From positions 1 to 61,150 of the forward strand of contig JAPSLB010000029.1 in assembly GCA_031181145.1 (NCBI GenBank): 61,150 nt of DNA. The letters are read 5' to 3'. Of this stretch, positions 19,283-28,694 are shown in pieces. The notes under the pieces are model-generated. The model made no database searches. It had not been told where the DNA came from and was given only the letters and a program-made list of their open reading frames with translations. Made by a program: the position numbers and the translations under genes. The stretch's first letter is position 1, and every line of letters starts with the position of its first letter. Source of the DNA: Microvirga sp. (GTDB lineage Bacteria > Pseudomonadota > Alphaproteobacteria > Rhizobiales > Beijerinckiaceae).

Positions 19283-21265
19283 ATGACGTTCAAGATTTGG
19301 GGCATCGAAGATGCCGCCCGACCCTCCGGCACCGATCAGGACGCCGTCGCCATGCTGCCGAACGGCGGCTACGTGGTGACCTGGCGCGAGAACAACGCAA
19401 TCGCGTTTCAGGTCTATGACGGCAACGGCGTCAAAAGCGGCAATGTCCGGTTCGTGGCCGAATCCAATCTTCCTCAGCAGGTCCCCGATATCGTGGCCAT
19501 TGGTACCGGAGGTGCCTTCGCCATCACATGGACGGAGCCCCTGGCGGACGGCGGGCGGCTCATGCGGAGCCAGACGTTCAACGCCGACGGATCGGCGAAC
19601 AGTGCTCAGACCGAGAGCGCCAACACCCAAATGGACGGGGCGCAGATGGCGCCCAACGACTGGAACGGTTGGGCGACAGTCTCCGTAGAGAAAGTGTCCG
19701 GGGTGAATACGATCAGGCTCCTCCAGCACTCTGCCGACGGCATGCCATTGGGCGGCGCTGTGAGCGTCTCCTCGGCCACCGGCGTCCGCGATCCGGATGT
19801 CACGTGGCTTGGCGGAGCGACGCATCTGGTCTCCTACTACGCGGACGGCAACATCACCTTCTCGATGGTCAACAGCGATCAGGTTGGGCCGGCAACGACC
19901 GTCGCCGCGGGCGTCAAAGGCGACGTCGTGGCGCTGAAGGATCCCGTTTCCGGAGTACCGAGCGGGTTCGCCGTCATCGTCGACAAGGGCGCGACGGGCA
20001 TCGAGGCCTATCGCTACGACGCTGACGGGGTGTTCCTCGGCACGGTGGTGATTGCCGGAGCCAAGCCGAACTCGAATTTCGATTGCGTCAGCGTCACTGC
20101 CCTGAAGAGCGGCGGCTTCGCAATCGCCTACATCGCGGCAGATGGGGCCGCAGGCGACCAGGGCGACGTCTATGTCCGCGTCGTCGATGCGGACGGCGTG
20201 GCGGGATCCGCTCTCAAGGTGAATGCGAGAGCGGCCGCCGACGGCTTCGGCGCTCAGAAGACCCCGGCGATTTCCGAGATGGCGGACGGCCGCCTCGCCG
20301 TGTCCTGGAACGACCAGACGATCGGCAATGGCCTGACCTCCACGACCATCGTCGATGCGCGCACGGCCAGCATCTCCGTGATCGGAACTGACCGCAACGA
20401 CGTCTATGCTCCCTCCGAATTTAGCGGAGACATCCTGAACGGGAGCGGGGGCATCGACACGCTGACCTTCAAGGGAACGACGACCGGCGGCGTCTCGGTC
20501 AACCTTGGCACGGAATCCGGCTCAGCGGGCGACGCCGCAGGCGACACCTATATCGGCTTCGAGAACGTCGTCGGCTCGAAGTTCAACGATACTCTGACGG
20601 GCGGAGCCGGAGCCAACAGGCTCGACGGTGGTGCCGGGAATGACCGCCTCGATGGCGGCGCGGGCGCTGACCTCATGGTCGGCGGCGCAGGCAACGACAT
20701 CTACTATGTCGACAACAGATCCGACAGGGTCACGGAGACCTCGAGCGGCGGCACGGCGGACACGGTCTATACCAGTGTCAGCTACACCGTGGCCTCGTAT
20801 GTCGAGAGGCTCTATGCCACCGGAACGAGCGCGATCGGCCTGACCGGCAATGCGCAGGCCAACATCATCAAAGGCAACAGCGGAGCCAACAAGATCAACG
20901 GCGGATTGGGCAAGGACACGCTCTACGGCGGAGCGGGCAAGGACATCTTCGTGTTCGACACCAAGCCGTCCTCCTCCAACGTGGACAAGATCGCCGACTA
21001 CAACGTGGCCTACGATTCGATCTATCTCGACAACAAGTACTTCACCAAGCTGGGTTCCGGCTCGCCCTCGAGCCCGAAGAAGCTCGCTTCCTCCGCCTTC
21101 TGGAAAGGCTCCAAGGCCCACGATTCCAACGACCGCATCATCTACGATCCCGTCAAGGGCTATCTCTACTACGATGCGGACGGCACCGGCGCGTCCAAGC
21201 AGGTGCTGATCGCCACGCTCGCCAAGGGCCTCAAGATGACCTATGCGGAGTTCTACGTCGTCTGA
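19283..21265 (+). CDS. RTX-type calcium-binding protein, probably secreted by a type I system
   Basis: A 660-residue protein without a signal peptide. Residues about 1-400 contain repeated beta-rich units (patterns like GGYVVTWRE, GAFAITWTE, GGFAIAYIA, GRLAVSWND), suggesting a beta-propeller. Calcium-binding nonapeptide repeats GGxGxDxLx follow at about residues 439-482 and 521-559. The C-terminal ~100 residues (DKIADYNVAYDSIYLDNKYF) resemble the tail of type I secretion substrates. The ATG at 19283 has AGGAGA nine bases upstream. No ABC exporter is nearby. Its role (surface adhesin, exopolysaccharide partner or enzyme) is unknown. A clear terminator follows. Confidence 0.85.
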   Translation: MTFKIWGIEDAARPSGTDQDAVAMLPNGGYVVTWRENNAIAFQVYDGNGVKSGNVRFVAESNLPQQVPDIVAIGTGGAFAITWTEPLADGGRLMRSQTFNADGSANSAQTESANTQMDGAQMAPNDWNGWATVSVEKVSGVNTIRLLQHSADGMPLGGAVSVSSATGVRDPDVTWLGGATHLVSYYADGNITFSMVNSDQVGPATTVAAGVKGDVVALKDPVSGVPSGFAVIVDKGATGIEAYRYDADGVFLGTVVIAGAKPNSNFDCVSVTALKSGGFAIAYIAADGAAGDQGDVYVRVVDADGVAGSALKVNARAAADGFGAQKTPAISEMADGRLAVSWNDQTIGNGLTSTTIVDARTASISVIGTDRNDVYAPSEFSGDILNGSGGIDTLTFKGTTTGGVSVNLGTESGSAGDAAGDTYIGFENVVGSKFNDTLTGGAGANRLDGGAGNDRLDGGAGADLMVGGAGNDIYYVDNRSDRVTETSSGGTADTVYTSVSYTVASYVERLYATGTSAIGLTGNAQANIIKGNSGANKINGGLGKDTLYGGAGKDIFVFDTKPSSSNVDKIADYNVAYDSIYLDNKYFTKLGSGSPSSPKKLASSAFWKGSKAHDSNDRIIYDPVKGYLYYDADGTGASKQVLIATLAKGLKMTYAEFYVV

Positions 21266-21291
21266 GCGAGCGCCGACACGCTCGTGAAAGG

Positions 21292-21319
21292 AAAGCGCCC
21301 CTTCCGGGGCGCTTTTTTC
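21292..21319 (+). terminator. Rho-independent terminator of the RTX gene
   Basis: A GC-rich stem (AAGCGCCCC / GGGGCGCTT) with a TTCC loop is followed by a run of six T, 27 bases after the stop. Confidence 0.9.
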
Positions 21320-21396
21320 TGGTTCCGTCCCAAGAGGACGGGTTTCACGAATCGGGCCGCTCGCGCATGATCGCGGGAATCTAGCCGGAGCCGCCC

Positions 21397-22107
21397 ATGG
21401 CTTATGAACTCTACTACTGGCCCACGATCCAGGGACGCGGCGAGTTCGTGCGCCTCACCCTGGAGGAAGCGGGCGCCGATTACATCGATGCGGCGCGGGA
21501 GTCGGAAGGCGTGGCCGTGATGATGCGGGTGATGGAGAATGCAGGGCGTCCGCCTTTCGCGCCTCCGTTCCTGAAGGATGGCGAGACGATCATCGCACAA
21601 ACGGCGGCGATCCTTCTCTACCTCGGCGCCCGGCACGATCTCGCACCGAAGGACCCGGCGGGCGGGCTGTGGACGCACCAGATCCAGCTCACCATCGCCG
21701 ATTTCGTCGCGGAGGCGCACGACACGCATCATCCGGTCGCGGTCGGCCTCTACTACGAGGACCAGACGAGGGAGGCGCTCCGGCGATCCGCCGAGTTCCG
21801 GCAGAATCGCATCCCGAAATTCCTGAACTGGTTCGAGACCATCCTCGCCCGCAACCCCTCCGGTGAGGCGCATCTCGTCGGCCACAAGCTCACCTATGCC
21901 GACCTGTCCCTGTTCCAGGTGGTCGAAGGATTGTCCTACGCCTTTCCGAAGGCTATGAAACGCGCGCTCAAGAACCTGCCACGCGTCAAGGCCCTGCACG
22001 AAGCCGTCGCCCAGCGGCCGCGCATCAGGGCCTATCTCGCAAGCCCGCGCCGGATCCCTTTCAACGAGGAGGGAATCTTCCGGCGCTATCCGGAACTGGA
22101 CGGTTAA
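21397..22107 (+). CDS. Glutathione S-transferase family protein
   Basis: A 236-residue protein with an N-terminal thioredoxin-like GST fold (MAYELYYWPTIQGRGEFVRLTLEEAG; residues 1-85) and an all-helical C-terminal domain. Tyr7 in the position typical of alpha/mu/pi/sigma classes may activate glutathione; the block DGETIIAQTAAILLYLG corresponds to the gamma-glutamyl-binding site. LTYADLSLFQ is the usual N-capping motif of the C-terminal domain. The reaction cannot be told from sequence; general conjugation or peroxidase activity is likely. It stands alone, between a terminator and a small coiled-coil gene. Confidence 0.88.
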   Translation: MAYELYYWPTIQGRGEFVRLTLEEAGADYIDAARESEGVAVMMRVMENAGRPPFAPPFLKDGETIIAQTAAILLYLGARHDLAPKDPAGGLWTHQIQLTIADFVAEAHDTHHPVAVGLYYEDQTREALRRSAEFRQNRIPKFLNWFETILARNPSGEAHLVGHKLTYADLSLFQVVEGLSYAFPKAMKRALKNLPRVKALHEAVAQRPRIRAYLASPRRIPFNEEGIFRRYPELDG

Positions 22108-22236
22108 CCTTCGCCGGCAAGGATCTGTTAAACAGGTGGACGCAATGTAGGCCCGGGCGCGTCGCTCTGTCCGCCGCCGGCCTTTCCAACGGGCGACAGG
22201 CGGCTTTTGTACGTGCCGTCACGCGAGGAGCCGATC

Positions 22237-22518
22237 ATGATCGAGGAAACGGAAACGATTGCGATCCGCCTGTGGCGCGACCGAGTGCAATTGCGGGAGC
22301 AGGAGCGCAACGAGGCGCAGACCCGGCTGCGGATCGCCGAGGAGAAAGTGGCGATCCTCATGGCCGAGAACGACCGTCTCGCGGCTGAGAACGCCCGGCT
22401 GCGTGCCCTCGCCAATCCCGATGCGGACAGTGCCCGTACGGAAACCCAGCGGCAGATGGAGGCGCTCAAGGGTGCGCTTTTGCCGCTTCTGTCGGGAGCG
22501 GCGGGCTCCTTGAACTGA
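22237..22518 (+). CDS. Small coiled-coil protein of unknown function
   Basis: A 93-residue, highly charged protein with heptad-like hydrophobic spacing over residues about 10-65 (QERNEAQTRLRIAEEKVAILMAEN and on), so a coiled coil is likely. I placed the start at the ATG at 22237 because AGGAG lies seven bases upstream; a TTG at 22207 opens the frame earlier. I do not recognise the family. It is convergent with the amidotransferase gene. Codon use looks like its neighbours. Confidence 0.6.
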   Translation: MIEETETIAIRLWRDRVQLREQERNEAQTRLRIAEEKVAILMAENDRLAAENARLRALANPDADSARTETQRQMEALKGALLPLLSGAAGSLN

Positions 22519-22535
22519 GCCCCTTTGGATGAGGC

Positions 22536-23327
22536 CTAAGCCGCAATCCGGGCCATGGCCTCGTTGAGGCAATGCATGGCCGCGGGCTGGCCTGCCCGGG
22601 CCACGACGCTGCAGCCCTTCGGCACTTCGCGCCAGCCCTTCGTCTTGTCGTCGAGGGGCTCCGAGACCACGAGCAGGCTGCCCCTCTCCTCGCGGAAGTA
22701 GAGTGTCGGCGGCTTTGCATCGCAGGCCCAGCGATACGCCCACAGGTTTTCACCATCCGTGAAGGCGGCGGTAAAGCGCAGTGGCTCCTCGATATGCGCC
22801 TCGTCCATGAGCCTACGCACCTGCTTCAAGGTCTGCGCCATGGCCCTCACGGGCTCCTCGGCCAAACCGTTGGCCAGCGCGACAAGGAAGAGCGCCTCCG
22901 AGTCGGTGGTGCCCTGACGGCGCTCGTAGAGCTCGTCCGGGATCATGGCCTCGAGCCGGCGCTTGATGCGCGAATAGCCGCCGATCTGGCCGTTGTGCAT
23001 GAAAAGATGGCGGCCGTGAGCGAAGGGGTGGCAATTGGCCCGCGTGGTAGAGGTGCCGGTGGAGGCGCGCACATGAGCGAAGAAGAGGCCGGAGCGCACC
23101 TGCCCGCAGAGGCTTCTCAGATTCTCGTCCGACCAGGCAGGGCGCACCTCCCGGTAGATACCGGGCTCCTTGCGCTCCCCGTACCAGCCGATCCCGAAGC
23201 CGTCGCCGTTCGTTCCCGTCTTGGCCTCGGCCGCATGAAGCGACTGGTGGACCAGCGAGTGGGCGGGGGCACAGACGAGTTCATCGAGGAAGATCGGCTC
23301 TCCCCTGTAGGCAAGAAAGCGGCACAT
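22536..23327 (-). CDS. Class II glutamine amidotransferase (YafJ-like)
   Basis: A 263-residue Ntn-type glutaminase. The start is fixed by function: the catalytic Cys must follow the initiator Met (MCRFLAYRGEPIFL), so the ATG at 23327 is used although the frame opens nine bases earlier. NGDGFGIGWY, FAHVRAST and MHNGQIG are the conserved glutaminase motifs. There is no synthetase domain, so ammonia would pass to a separate partner; YafJ/EgtC-type proteins are alike. EgtC takes part in ergothioneine synthesis, but no egtB or egtD is nearby. The physiological partner is unknown. Confidence 0.88.
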   Translation of the reverse strand: MCRFLAYRGEPIFLDELVCAPAHSLVHQSLHAAEAKTGTNGDGFGIGWYGERKEPGIYREVRPAWSDENLRSLCGQVRSGLFFAHVRASTGTSTTRANCHPFAHGRHLFMHNGQIGGYSRIKRRLEAMIPDELYERRQGTTDSEALFLVALANGLAEEPVRAMAQTLKQVRRLMDEAHIEEPLRFTAAFTDGENLWAYRWACDAKPPTLYFREERGSLLVVSEPLDDKTKGWREVPKGCSVVARAGQPAAMHCLNEAMARIAA

Positions 23328-23492
23328 CGGCTCCACAACCCTGCGGCAAGTTTTTGTAATTGTGTTTTATATTCTTTCATTTTCGGTGAACAGCAGGTTA
23401 ACGGCCACGCCGTTGCGGCTCCGCGAGCCTTCCCTTAAACCGTGGCCCGACATCACAGACCTGCCGGGCCCCCGGCCAGGGGACATCGACAC

Positions 23493-24902
23493 ATGCACCG
23501 TATCTCTTGCGCGGCCCTCGCAGCCGCGGCCCTGACCATGCTGCCGCAAGCGGCCTTCGCGGCCGAACTCGACGGCGCGGCCCTGGGCTTCGCCTGGGCT
23601 CTGCCCTTCGCCGGCATCCTGCTCTCCATCGCCCTCTTCCCGCTGACGGCACTCCATTTCTGGGAGCATCACCAGGGCAAGATCGCAGCCCTGTGGGGCC
23701 TGCTGGTACTCGTGCCCATGGCTGCCCTCCTCGGTCCGACGACAGCGCTCCACGCCCTCGCCCATACGGCGCTTCTCGAGTACATTCCCTTCATCCTGCT
23801 GCTTCTCGCCCTCTTCACGGTGGCGGGCGGCATTCTGGTGCGGGGCAACCTGCACGGCTCTCCGGGCACGAACACGATCCTTCTTGCCATCGGCACGGTT
23901 CTCGCGAGCTTCATCGGCACCACCGGCGCCTCCATGGTGATGATCCGGCCCATGCTGCGCGCCAACGACGACCGCAAGCACAATGTTCATGTCTTCGTCT
24001 TCTTCATCTTCCTGGTGTCGAACGTAGGCGGCTCGCTCACACCGCTCGGCGACCCGCCGCTCTTCCTCGGCTTCCTGCGGGGCGTCGATTTCTTCTGGAC
24101 GACCACGCATCTCCTTCCCGAGACGCTCTTCGTGGCGGGGCTCCTGCTCGCCTTGTTCTTCGCGATCGACACCGTGATCTACAAGAAGGAAGGCCACATC
24201 TCTCCGGATCCGACACCGGACAACCCGGTCCGGGTGATGGGCGGCATCAATTTCCTGCTGATCTTCATCATCATCGGCGCGATCCTCATGAGCGCCACGA
24301 CGGATCTCGGCCGCGTGACCGTGATGGGCTCCGGGATCGAGCTCGCCAATGCGCTGCGAGATGCGATCATGGTCGCGGTGACGATCATCTCCCTGAAGCT
24401 CACGCCGAAGGCGAACCGCGCCGAGAACGGCTTCTCCTGGGGGCCGATCCAGGAAGTGGCCAAGCTCTTCGCAGGCATCTTCATCACCATCATTCCGGTG
24501 CTCGCCATGCTCAAGGCGGGGGCCGACGGCGCCTTCGCGCCCCTCGTCGCGCTGGTCACGAACCCGGACGGCAGCGCCAACAATGCCGCCTATTTCTGGC
24601 TTACGGGCGGCCTATCCTCGTTCCTCGACAATGCGCCGACCTACCTGGTGTTCTTCGAGCTCGCCGGCGGCGATCCGCAGGCGCTAATGACTGCGGGCGC
24701 ATCGACGCTCGCCGCCATCTCGGCGGGCGCCGTGTTCATGGGCGCGAACTCCTATATCGGCAACGCGCCCAATTTCATGGTCTACGCAATTGCCCGCGAG
24801 GGCGGCGTGAAGATGCCGAGCTTCTTCGGCTATCTGCTCTGGTCGGGCGGAATCCTGGTGCCGGCCTTTCTCGCCGCGACGCTTCTGTTCTTCAGAGGCT
24901 AG
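23493..24902 (+). CDS. Sodium:proton antiporter, NhaD/CitMHS-like
   Basis: A 469-residue polytopic membrane protein with about twelve segments and a possible signal sequence (residues 1-23, ending AAFAAELDG). The paired motifs GTTGASMVMIRPML and, late in the protein, LDNAPTYLVFFELAGG followed by ANSYIGNAPNF are the two re-entrant signatures of the ion-transporter superfamily that includes NhaD and ArsB. It likely exchanges Na+ for H+. An AGGGGA precedes the ATG at 23493. It is a single gene, divergent from the amidotransferase. Substrate choice between Na+/H+ exchange and organic anions is not certain. Confidence 0.82.
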   Translation: MHRISCAALAAAALTMLPQAAFAAELDGAALGFAWALPFAGILLSIALFPLTALHFWEHHQGKIAALWGLLVLVPMAALLGPTTALHALAHTALLEYIPFILLLLALFTVAGGILVRGNLHGSPGTNTILLAIGTVLASFIGTTGASMVMIRPMLRANDDRKHNVHVFVFFIFLVSNVGGSLTPLGDPPLFLGFLRGVDFFWTTTHLLPETLFVAGLLLALFFAIDTVIYKKEGHISPDPTPDNPVRVMGGINFLLIFIIIGAILMSATTDLGRVTVMGSGIELANALRDAIMVAVTIISLKLTPKANRAENGFSWGPIQEVAKLFAGIFITIIPVLAMLKAGADGAFAPLVALVTNPDGSANNAAYFWLTGGLSSFLDNAPTYLVFFELAGGDPQALMTAGASTLAAISAGAVFMGANSYIGNAPNFMVYAIAREGGVKMPSFFGYLLWSGGILVPAFLAATLLFFRG

Positions 24903-25080
24903 TCGAGTGCGTCATTCCGGACGTCCATGGGGTGTCCGGGATCTTACTGACAAAACTTCACGTCGTCACGGGCCTTTGCCGGCGACCCCGATTGGGGAGC
25001 CAAGGCGCTCTTTCCTGTCGGGAGGGCCGGGCCTGTTCCGGCCATGACCCAAGAGGTCGCCGACCGCGCTCCGTTTGCAA
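24903..25080. repeat. Degenerate REP-like intergenic sequence
   Basis: Between two convergent genes lies GC-rich DNA with CGTCATTCCGGACGTCC-like and GGGCCGGGCCTGTTCCGGCC-like dyads ending in CATGACC. It resembles the elements at 10845 and 49719 but is more decayed. Confidence 0.35.
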
Positions 25081-25093
25081 AGGACGCTCCTGT

Positions 25094-26188
25094 TCAGGCC
25101 TCAAGCCGCTCCGCCACATCCTCGGCAAGCGACAGGCACGAGGTGAGCCCCGGGCTCTCGATCCCGAAGAGATGCACGAGACCGGGAAGTCCGTGATCCC
25201 CGGGCCCCTCGATGATGAAATCCGCGGCCTTCTCGCCGGGCCCCGTGAGCTTCGGGCGAATTCCCGAATAGTCCGGCACCAGCGCGCCGTCCGGCAGGCC
25301 GGGCCAGTAGCGGCGGATCGAAGCATAGAAGCTCTCCGCGCGGCCGGGATCGACCTCGTAGATCTCACGGTCGATCCATTCCACATCGGGCCCGAAGCGC
25401 ATGCGCCCCGCGAGGTCCAGCGTCACATGCGTGCCCAGTCCGCCGTCGACCGGCGCAGGATAGATCAGGCGCGAAAAAGCGGGTTTGCCGAGACAGCCGA
25501 AGTAATTGCCCTTGGCGAGCACGAGCGGCGGCACGCGCTCCGGCCCATAGCCCTCCGTTGCCCGCGCCAGAGCCTGCGCACCCAATCCGGCCGCGTTGAC
25601 GACCGCATCGACAGGGATCTCCGCGGGCTCGGCGCCTCCCACCCGAACGTTCCATCCCGTTCCATTTTGCGCGATGCGCTCGACGGGCGTGTGAAAAGCG
25701 ATCATCCCGCCTGAGGATTCGAGATCCCCTTGGAGCGCCAGCATCAGGGCATGGCTGTCGACGATGCCGGTCTCGCGCGAGAGAACAGCGCCGGTGCAGA
25801 AAAGGTTCGGCTCCAGGGCCGTGACGTCATCGCCCGTCAGGAAGGAAAGCCCCTCGACGCCGTTGGCGATGCCCTGCTCGTAGATGCCCTCGATCTTCGC
25901 CTGTTCGAGGTCGTTGGTCGCCACGATCAGCTTTCCGCATTTCCTGTGCGGCACGCCATGGCTCTCGCAGAAGGCGTAGAGCATCCGCCTTCCGTTGACG
26001 CAGTGGCGCGCACGCAGCGACTCGGCCGGATAGTACATGCCCGCATGGATCACCTCGCTGTTACGGGAGGAGACGCCGTTGCCGATGCCGCCGGTCTTTT
26101 CCGCGACGATGACGCCGTGGCCGCGCAGGGCCAGCGAGCGCGCAACGGCGAGGCCTACGACGCCGGCGCCGATGACCAGGATGTTCAT
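25094..26188 (-). CDS. FAD-dependent oxidoreductase, L-2-hydroxyglutarate dehydrogenase-like
   Basis: A 364-residue DAO-superfamily flavoprotein. The N-terminal Rossmann motif VIGAGVVGLAVARSLALRG binds FAD; SSRNSEVIHAGMYYP is the signature of the L-2-hydroxyglutarate oxidase/dehydrogenase (LhgO) group, and VNAAGLGAQ is the second FAD motif. The C-terminal GPGDHGLPGLVHLFGIESPGLTS fits the same group. It probably oxidises L-2-hydroxyglutarate or a similar alpha-hydroxy acid, giving electrons to the membrane quinone pool. It overlaps by four bases the end of a small membrane-protein gene upstream. The exact substrate is inferred. Confidence 0.85.
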   Translation of the reverse strand: MNILVIGAGVVGLAVARSLALRGHGVIVAEKTGGIGNGVSSRNSEVIHAGMYYPAESLRARHCVNGRRMLYAFCESHGVPHRKCGKLIVATNDLEQAKIEGIYEQGIANGVEGLSFLTGDDVTALEPNLFCTGAVLSRETGIVDSHALMLALQGDLESSGGMIAFHTPVERIAQNGTGWNVRVGGAEPAEIPVDAVVNAAGLGAQALARATEGYGPERVPPLVLAKGNYFGCLGKPAFSRLIYPAPVDGGLGTHVTLDLAGRMRFGPDVEWIDREIYEVDPGRAESFYASIRRYWPGLPDGALVPDYSGIRPKLTGPGEKAADFIIEGPGDHGLPGLVHLFGIESPGLTSCLSLAEDVAERLEA

Positions 26189-26466
26189 GACGTGCTCTGC
26201 CTTGGCTTTCGAAACATGGAAAGGGCAAAGCCCCCTGAGAGGGTGGCGGAGACGGCACTGAGCACCGCCAGATGAGCGGGCCGGCGACCGCGACCTGAGA
26301 CGACAAAGGCAAAAGCTGCAACCCCCAGTGCGAGTAGGATGTGCAGGGAGAGCAGGTCATGCAGGAGATACACCCACAAGGGTGCTTGCATCAGACAGGC
26401 CGGGGCATCGTCTCCGAGAGCCTTGTCGTAAACCTCGGCCGCCGCCGGAGCCGCCATGATGCACAT
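26185..26466 (-). CDS. Small membrane protein, unknown
   Basis: A frame of 93 residues from the ATG at 26466 (MCIMAAPAAAEVYDKALG) with two hydrophobic segments (about residues 28-52 and 63-85). It overlaps the downstream flavoprotein gene by ATGA, which points to a translated gene. The frame stays open to an ATG at 26520, but that codon lies in the pckA terminator stem; with it the residues before AEVYD would look like a signal peptide. No ribosome site decides between them. Not recognised. Confidence 0.45.
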   Translation of the reverse strand: MCIMAAPAAAEVYDKALGDDAPACLMQAPLWVYLLHDLLSLHILLALGVAAFAFVVSGRGRRPAHLAVLSAVSATLSGGFALSMFRKPRQSTS

Positions 26467-26506
26467 GGCGACGGGATGAGGAACAATCCATTGACGGCAG
26501 GAAGCG

Positions 26507-26532
26507 AAAAGGCGGCCCATGGGCCGCCTTTT
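26507..26532. terminator. pckA terminator, symmetrical and probably bidirectional
   Basis: AAAA-GGCGGCCC-AT-GGGCCGCC-TTTT: a perfect stem flanked by A4 and T4, so it functions in either orientation. It lies 30 bases after the pckA stop. Confidence 0.85.
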
Positions 26533-26562
26533 ACACGAACATTCCCGTGTAGGTAACCGATC

Positions 26563-28173
26563 TTACGCCGCAATCGACATCTGCGGCGCGGCGGAGCGCA
26601 CGTCGGAATCGACATGGCCCTCGAAGCGCTTGAAGTTTTCGTTGAACATGGCGATCAGGCGCTTGGCGGTCTCGGCGAACTCGGCCTTGTCGGCCCATGT
26701 CTTGACCGGATACAGGATGTGCGGCTCGACGCCGGGCACCGAGGACGGCACCGCAAAGCCGAAATAGGGATCGCGGCGGAAGTCGGCGCGGGACAGCGAG
26801 CCGTCGAGCGCCGCGGTGAGGAGACGGCGCGTGACGCGGATCGGCATGCGCCGGCCGACGCCGTACTTGCCGCCGGTCCAGCCTGTGTTGACGAGCCAGC
26901 AATCCACATGGTGCTTGGCGATGAGATCGCGCAGCAGGTTGCCGTAGACCGACGGGTGGCGCGGCATGAAGGGCGCGCCGAAGCAGGTGGAGAAGGTCGC
27001 CTCCGGATCCTTCACGCCCTTCTCCGTGCCTGCCACCTTGGCGGTGTAGCCGGAGAGGAAGTGATACATGGCCTCCGCCGGGGTGAGCTTGGCGATGGGC
27101 GGCAGAACGCCGAACGCATCGCAGGTGAGCATCACGATGTTCTTCGGGATCCCTGCGCGGCCCGTGGAGCTCGCATTTGGGATGAAGTCGAGCGGATAGG
27201 CGCAGCGCGTGTTCTCGGTGCGTGAGGCGTCGTCGAAATCGGGAATGCGCGTGATCGGATCGATGGTCACGTTCTCCAGCACCGTGCCGAAGCGCTCGGT
27301 GGTGGCGAAGATCTCGGGCTCGGCCTCGCGCGAGAGGCGGATGGTCTTGGCGTAGCAGCCGCCCTCGAAGTTGAACACGCCGTTCGGCCCCCAGCCGTGC
27401 TCGTCGTCGCCGAGGAGCGTGCGGTTCGGATCGGCGGAGAGGGTCGTCTTGCCGGTGCCGGAGAGGCCGAAGAACACGGCCACGTCGTTGGCGCCGCCGA
27501 CATTTGCCGAGCAGTGCATGGGCATGACATGCTCGGCCGGGAGCACGTAATTGAGATAGGTGAAGACCGACTTCTTCATCTCGCCAGCATAGGACGTGCC
27601 GCCGATCAGCACGATCTTGCGGGCGAAGTCGCAGGCGATCACCGTTTCCGAGCGGCAGCCATGGCGGGCCGGATCCGCCTTGAAGGACGGCAGGTCAATG
27701 ATGGTCAGCTCAGGAATGTAATCCTTAAGCTCGCCCATCTCGGGGCGGATCAGCAGGTTGCGGATGAACAGGGAGTGCCAAGCGTATTCCGTGAATACGC
27801 GGGCCTTGACCCGGTAGGCCGGATCGGCACCGCCGTAGAGATCCTGAGCGAACAGCTCCTTTCCCGTCGCATGCTCCAGAAAGTCGTGCAGGAGCGCCTC
27901 GAAGTTCCCAGACGTGATGGAGCCGTTGTTGTCCCACCAGACGGTGCTCTCGGTGGTGTCGTCGCGCACCACGAATTTGTCCTTGGGCGAGCGGCCCGTA
28001 TGCACGCCGGTCTCGGCCAGGAGCGCGCCTCCCTTCACGAGCTTGGTTTCGCCCCGGGTCAGGGAATGCTCATAGAGGGCGGGAGCTTCGAGGTTCCAGT
28101 AGACTTTCTTGAGATTGCGGAAGCCGATGACCTCCGCGCCTTGAGCGCTGTTGAAGACGCCGATGTTATCCAC
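26563..28173 (-). CDS. pckA: Phosphoenolpyruvate carboxykinase (ATP)
   Basis: A 536-residue ATP-dependent PEP carboxykinase, the gluconeogenic step from oxaloacetate to PEP. The kinase-1a P-loop [16 protein letters not shown], the PEPCK signature [14 protein letters not shown] and the kinase-2 motif DDEHGW are intact; [15 protein letters not shown] is also conserved. The start is GTG, with AGGAGAAG seven bases upstream. It is divergent from chvI, as in other Rhizobiales, where ChvI is known to control pckA. Full length and normal. Confidence 0.97.
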   Translation of the reverse strand: MDNIGVFNSAQGAEVIGFRNLKKVYWNLEAPALYEHSLTRGETKLVKGGALLAETGVHTGRSPKDKFVVRDDTTESTVWWDNNGSITSGNFEALLHDFLEHATGKELFAQDLYGGADPAYRVKARVFTEYAWHSLFIRNLLIRPEMGELKDYIPELTIIDLPSFKADPARHGCRSETVIACDFARKIVLIGGTSYAGEMKKSVFTYLNYVLPAEHVMPMHCSANVGGANDVAVFFGLSGTGKTTLSADPNRTLLGDDEHGWGPNGVFNFEGGCYAKTIRLSREAEPEIFATTERFGTVLENVTIDPITRIPDFDDASRTENTRCAYPLDFIPNASSTGRAGIPKNIVMLTCDAFGVLPPIAKLTPAEAMYHFLSGYTAKVAGTEKGVKDPEATFSTCFGAPFMPRHPSVYGNLLRDLIAKHHVDCWLVNTGWTGGKYGVGRRMPIRVTRRLLTAALDGSLSRADFRRDPYFGFAVPSSVPGVEPHILYPVKTWADKAEFAETAKRLIAMFNENFKRFEGHVDSDVRSAAPQMSIAA

Positions 28174-28694
28174 GGAAGACTTCTCCTGGTCGCCGATCGT
28201 CGTGCGGCCGGAGATGCCGCCTTCCGATGGCCGTTGCAGTGTTACATTCAGGCGGCGCCGGTGTCACTCGCCGCAAAACCGCCTGAACCAAGGATGTTTA
28301 GGTCAGACGGCGAAGCCGTCAACCAAGGCATTCCATGACATTCTATTTTTGAGAGGGCTAGGGTGCATGCCTGCTGCGCAGGCCGATTTCTCCGCATTTG
28401 CCGCAATTCTTTGGGAGGATTGACGGATGGCGGGCTCATCGTGCAACCCTTCCGGGCACCGGCAACGCCCTTGGATGGCGGCCGGACAAGGGCCCGGCAG
28501 GCTCCCACCTGTTCATCCCCCGTTGAACCGACGCTCCCTAAACACCACTATCGGGTGGCCCAATCCTGATTCCGGACTGTGGGCTACCATATTTATGCCA
28601 TCAGTAAGGCGCAGTTGGGCACGATTCAAGGCCATCTGCGTTTATCGAACGATACGTCACGCGACCATCGTCCGTGTAAGATAGGGAAGAGTTC
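28174..28694. other. 521-bp intergenic region between pckA and chvI
   Basis: The divergent promoters of pckA and chvI must lie here. Small hairpins are visible: GACGGC-GAA-GCCGTC at 28306-28320 and GCCTGC-TGC-GCAGGC near 28369. An 85-codon frame at 28427-28684 has no protein-like composition. The region is long enough for a small RNA, but none could be recognised. Confidence 0.5.

Noticed and set aside
28427..28684. An 85-codon frame between pckA and chvI
   Set aside because: No ribosome site and Arg/Pro/Trp-rich random composition; more likely leader DNA.
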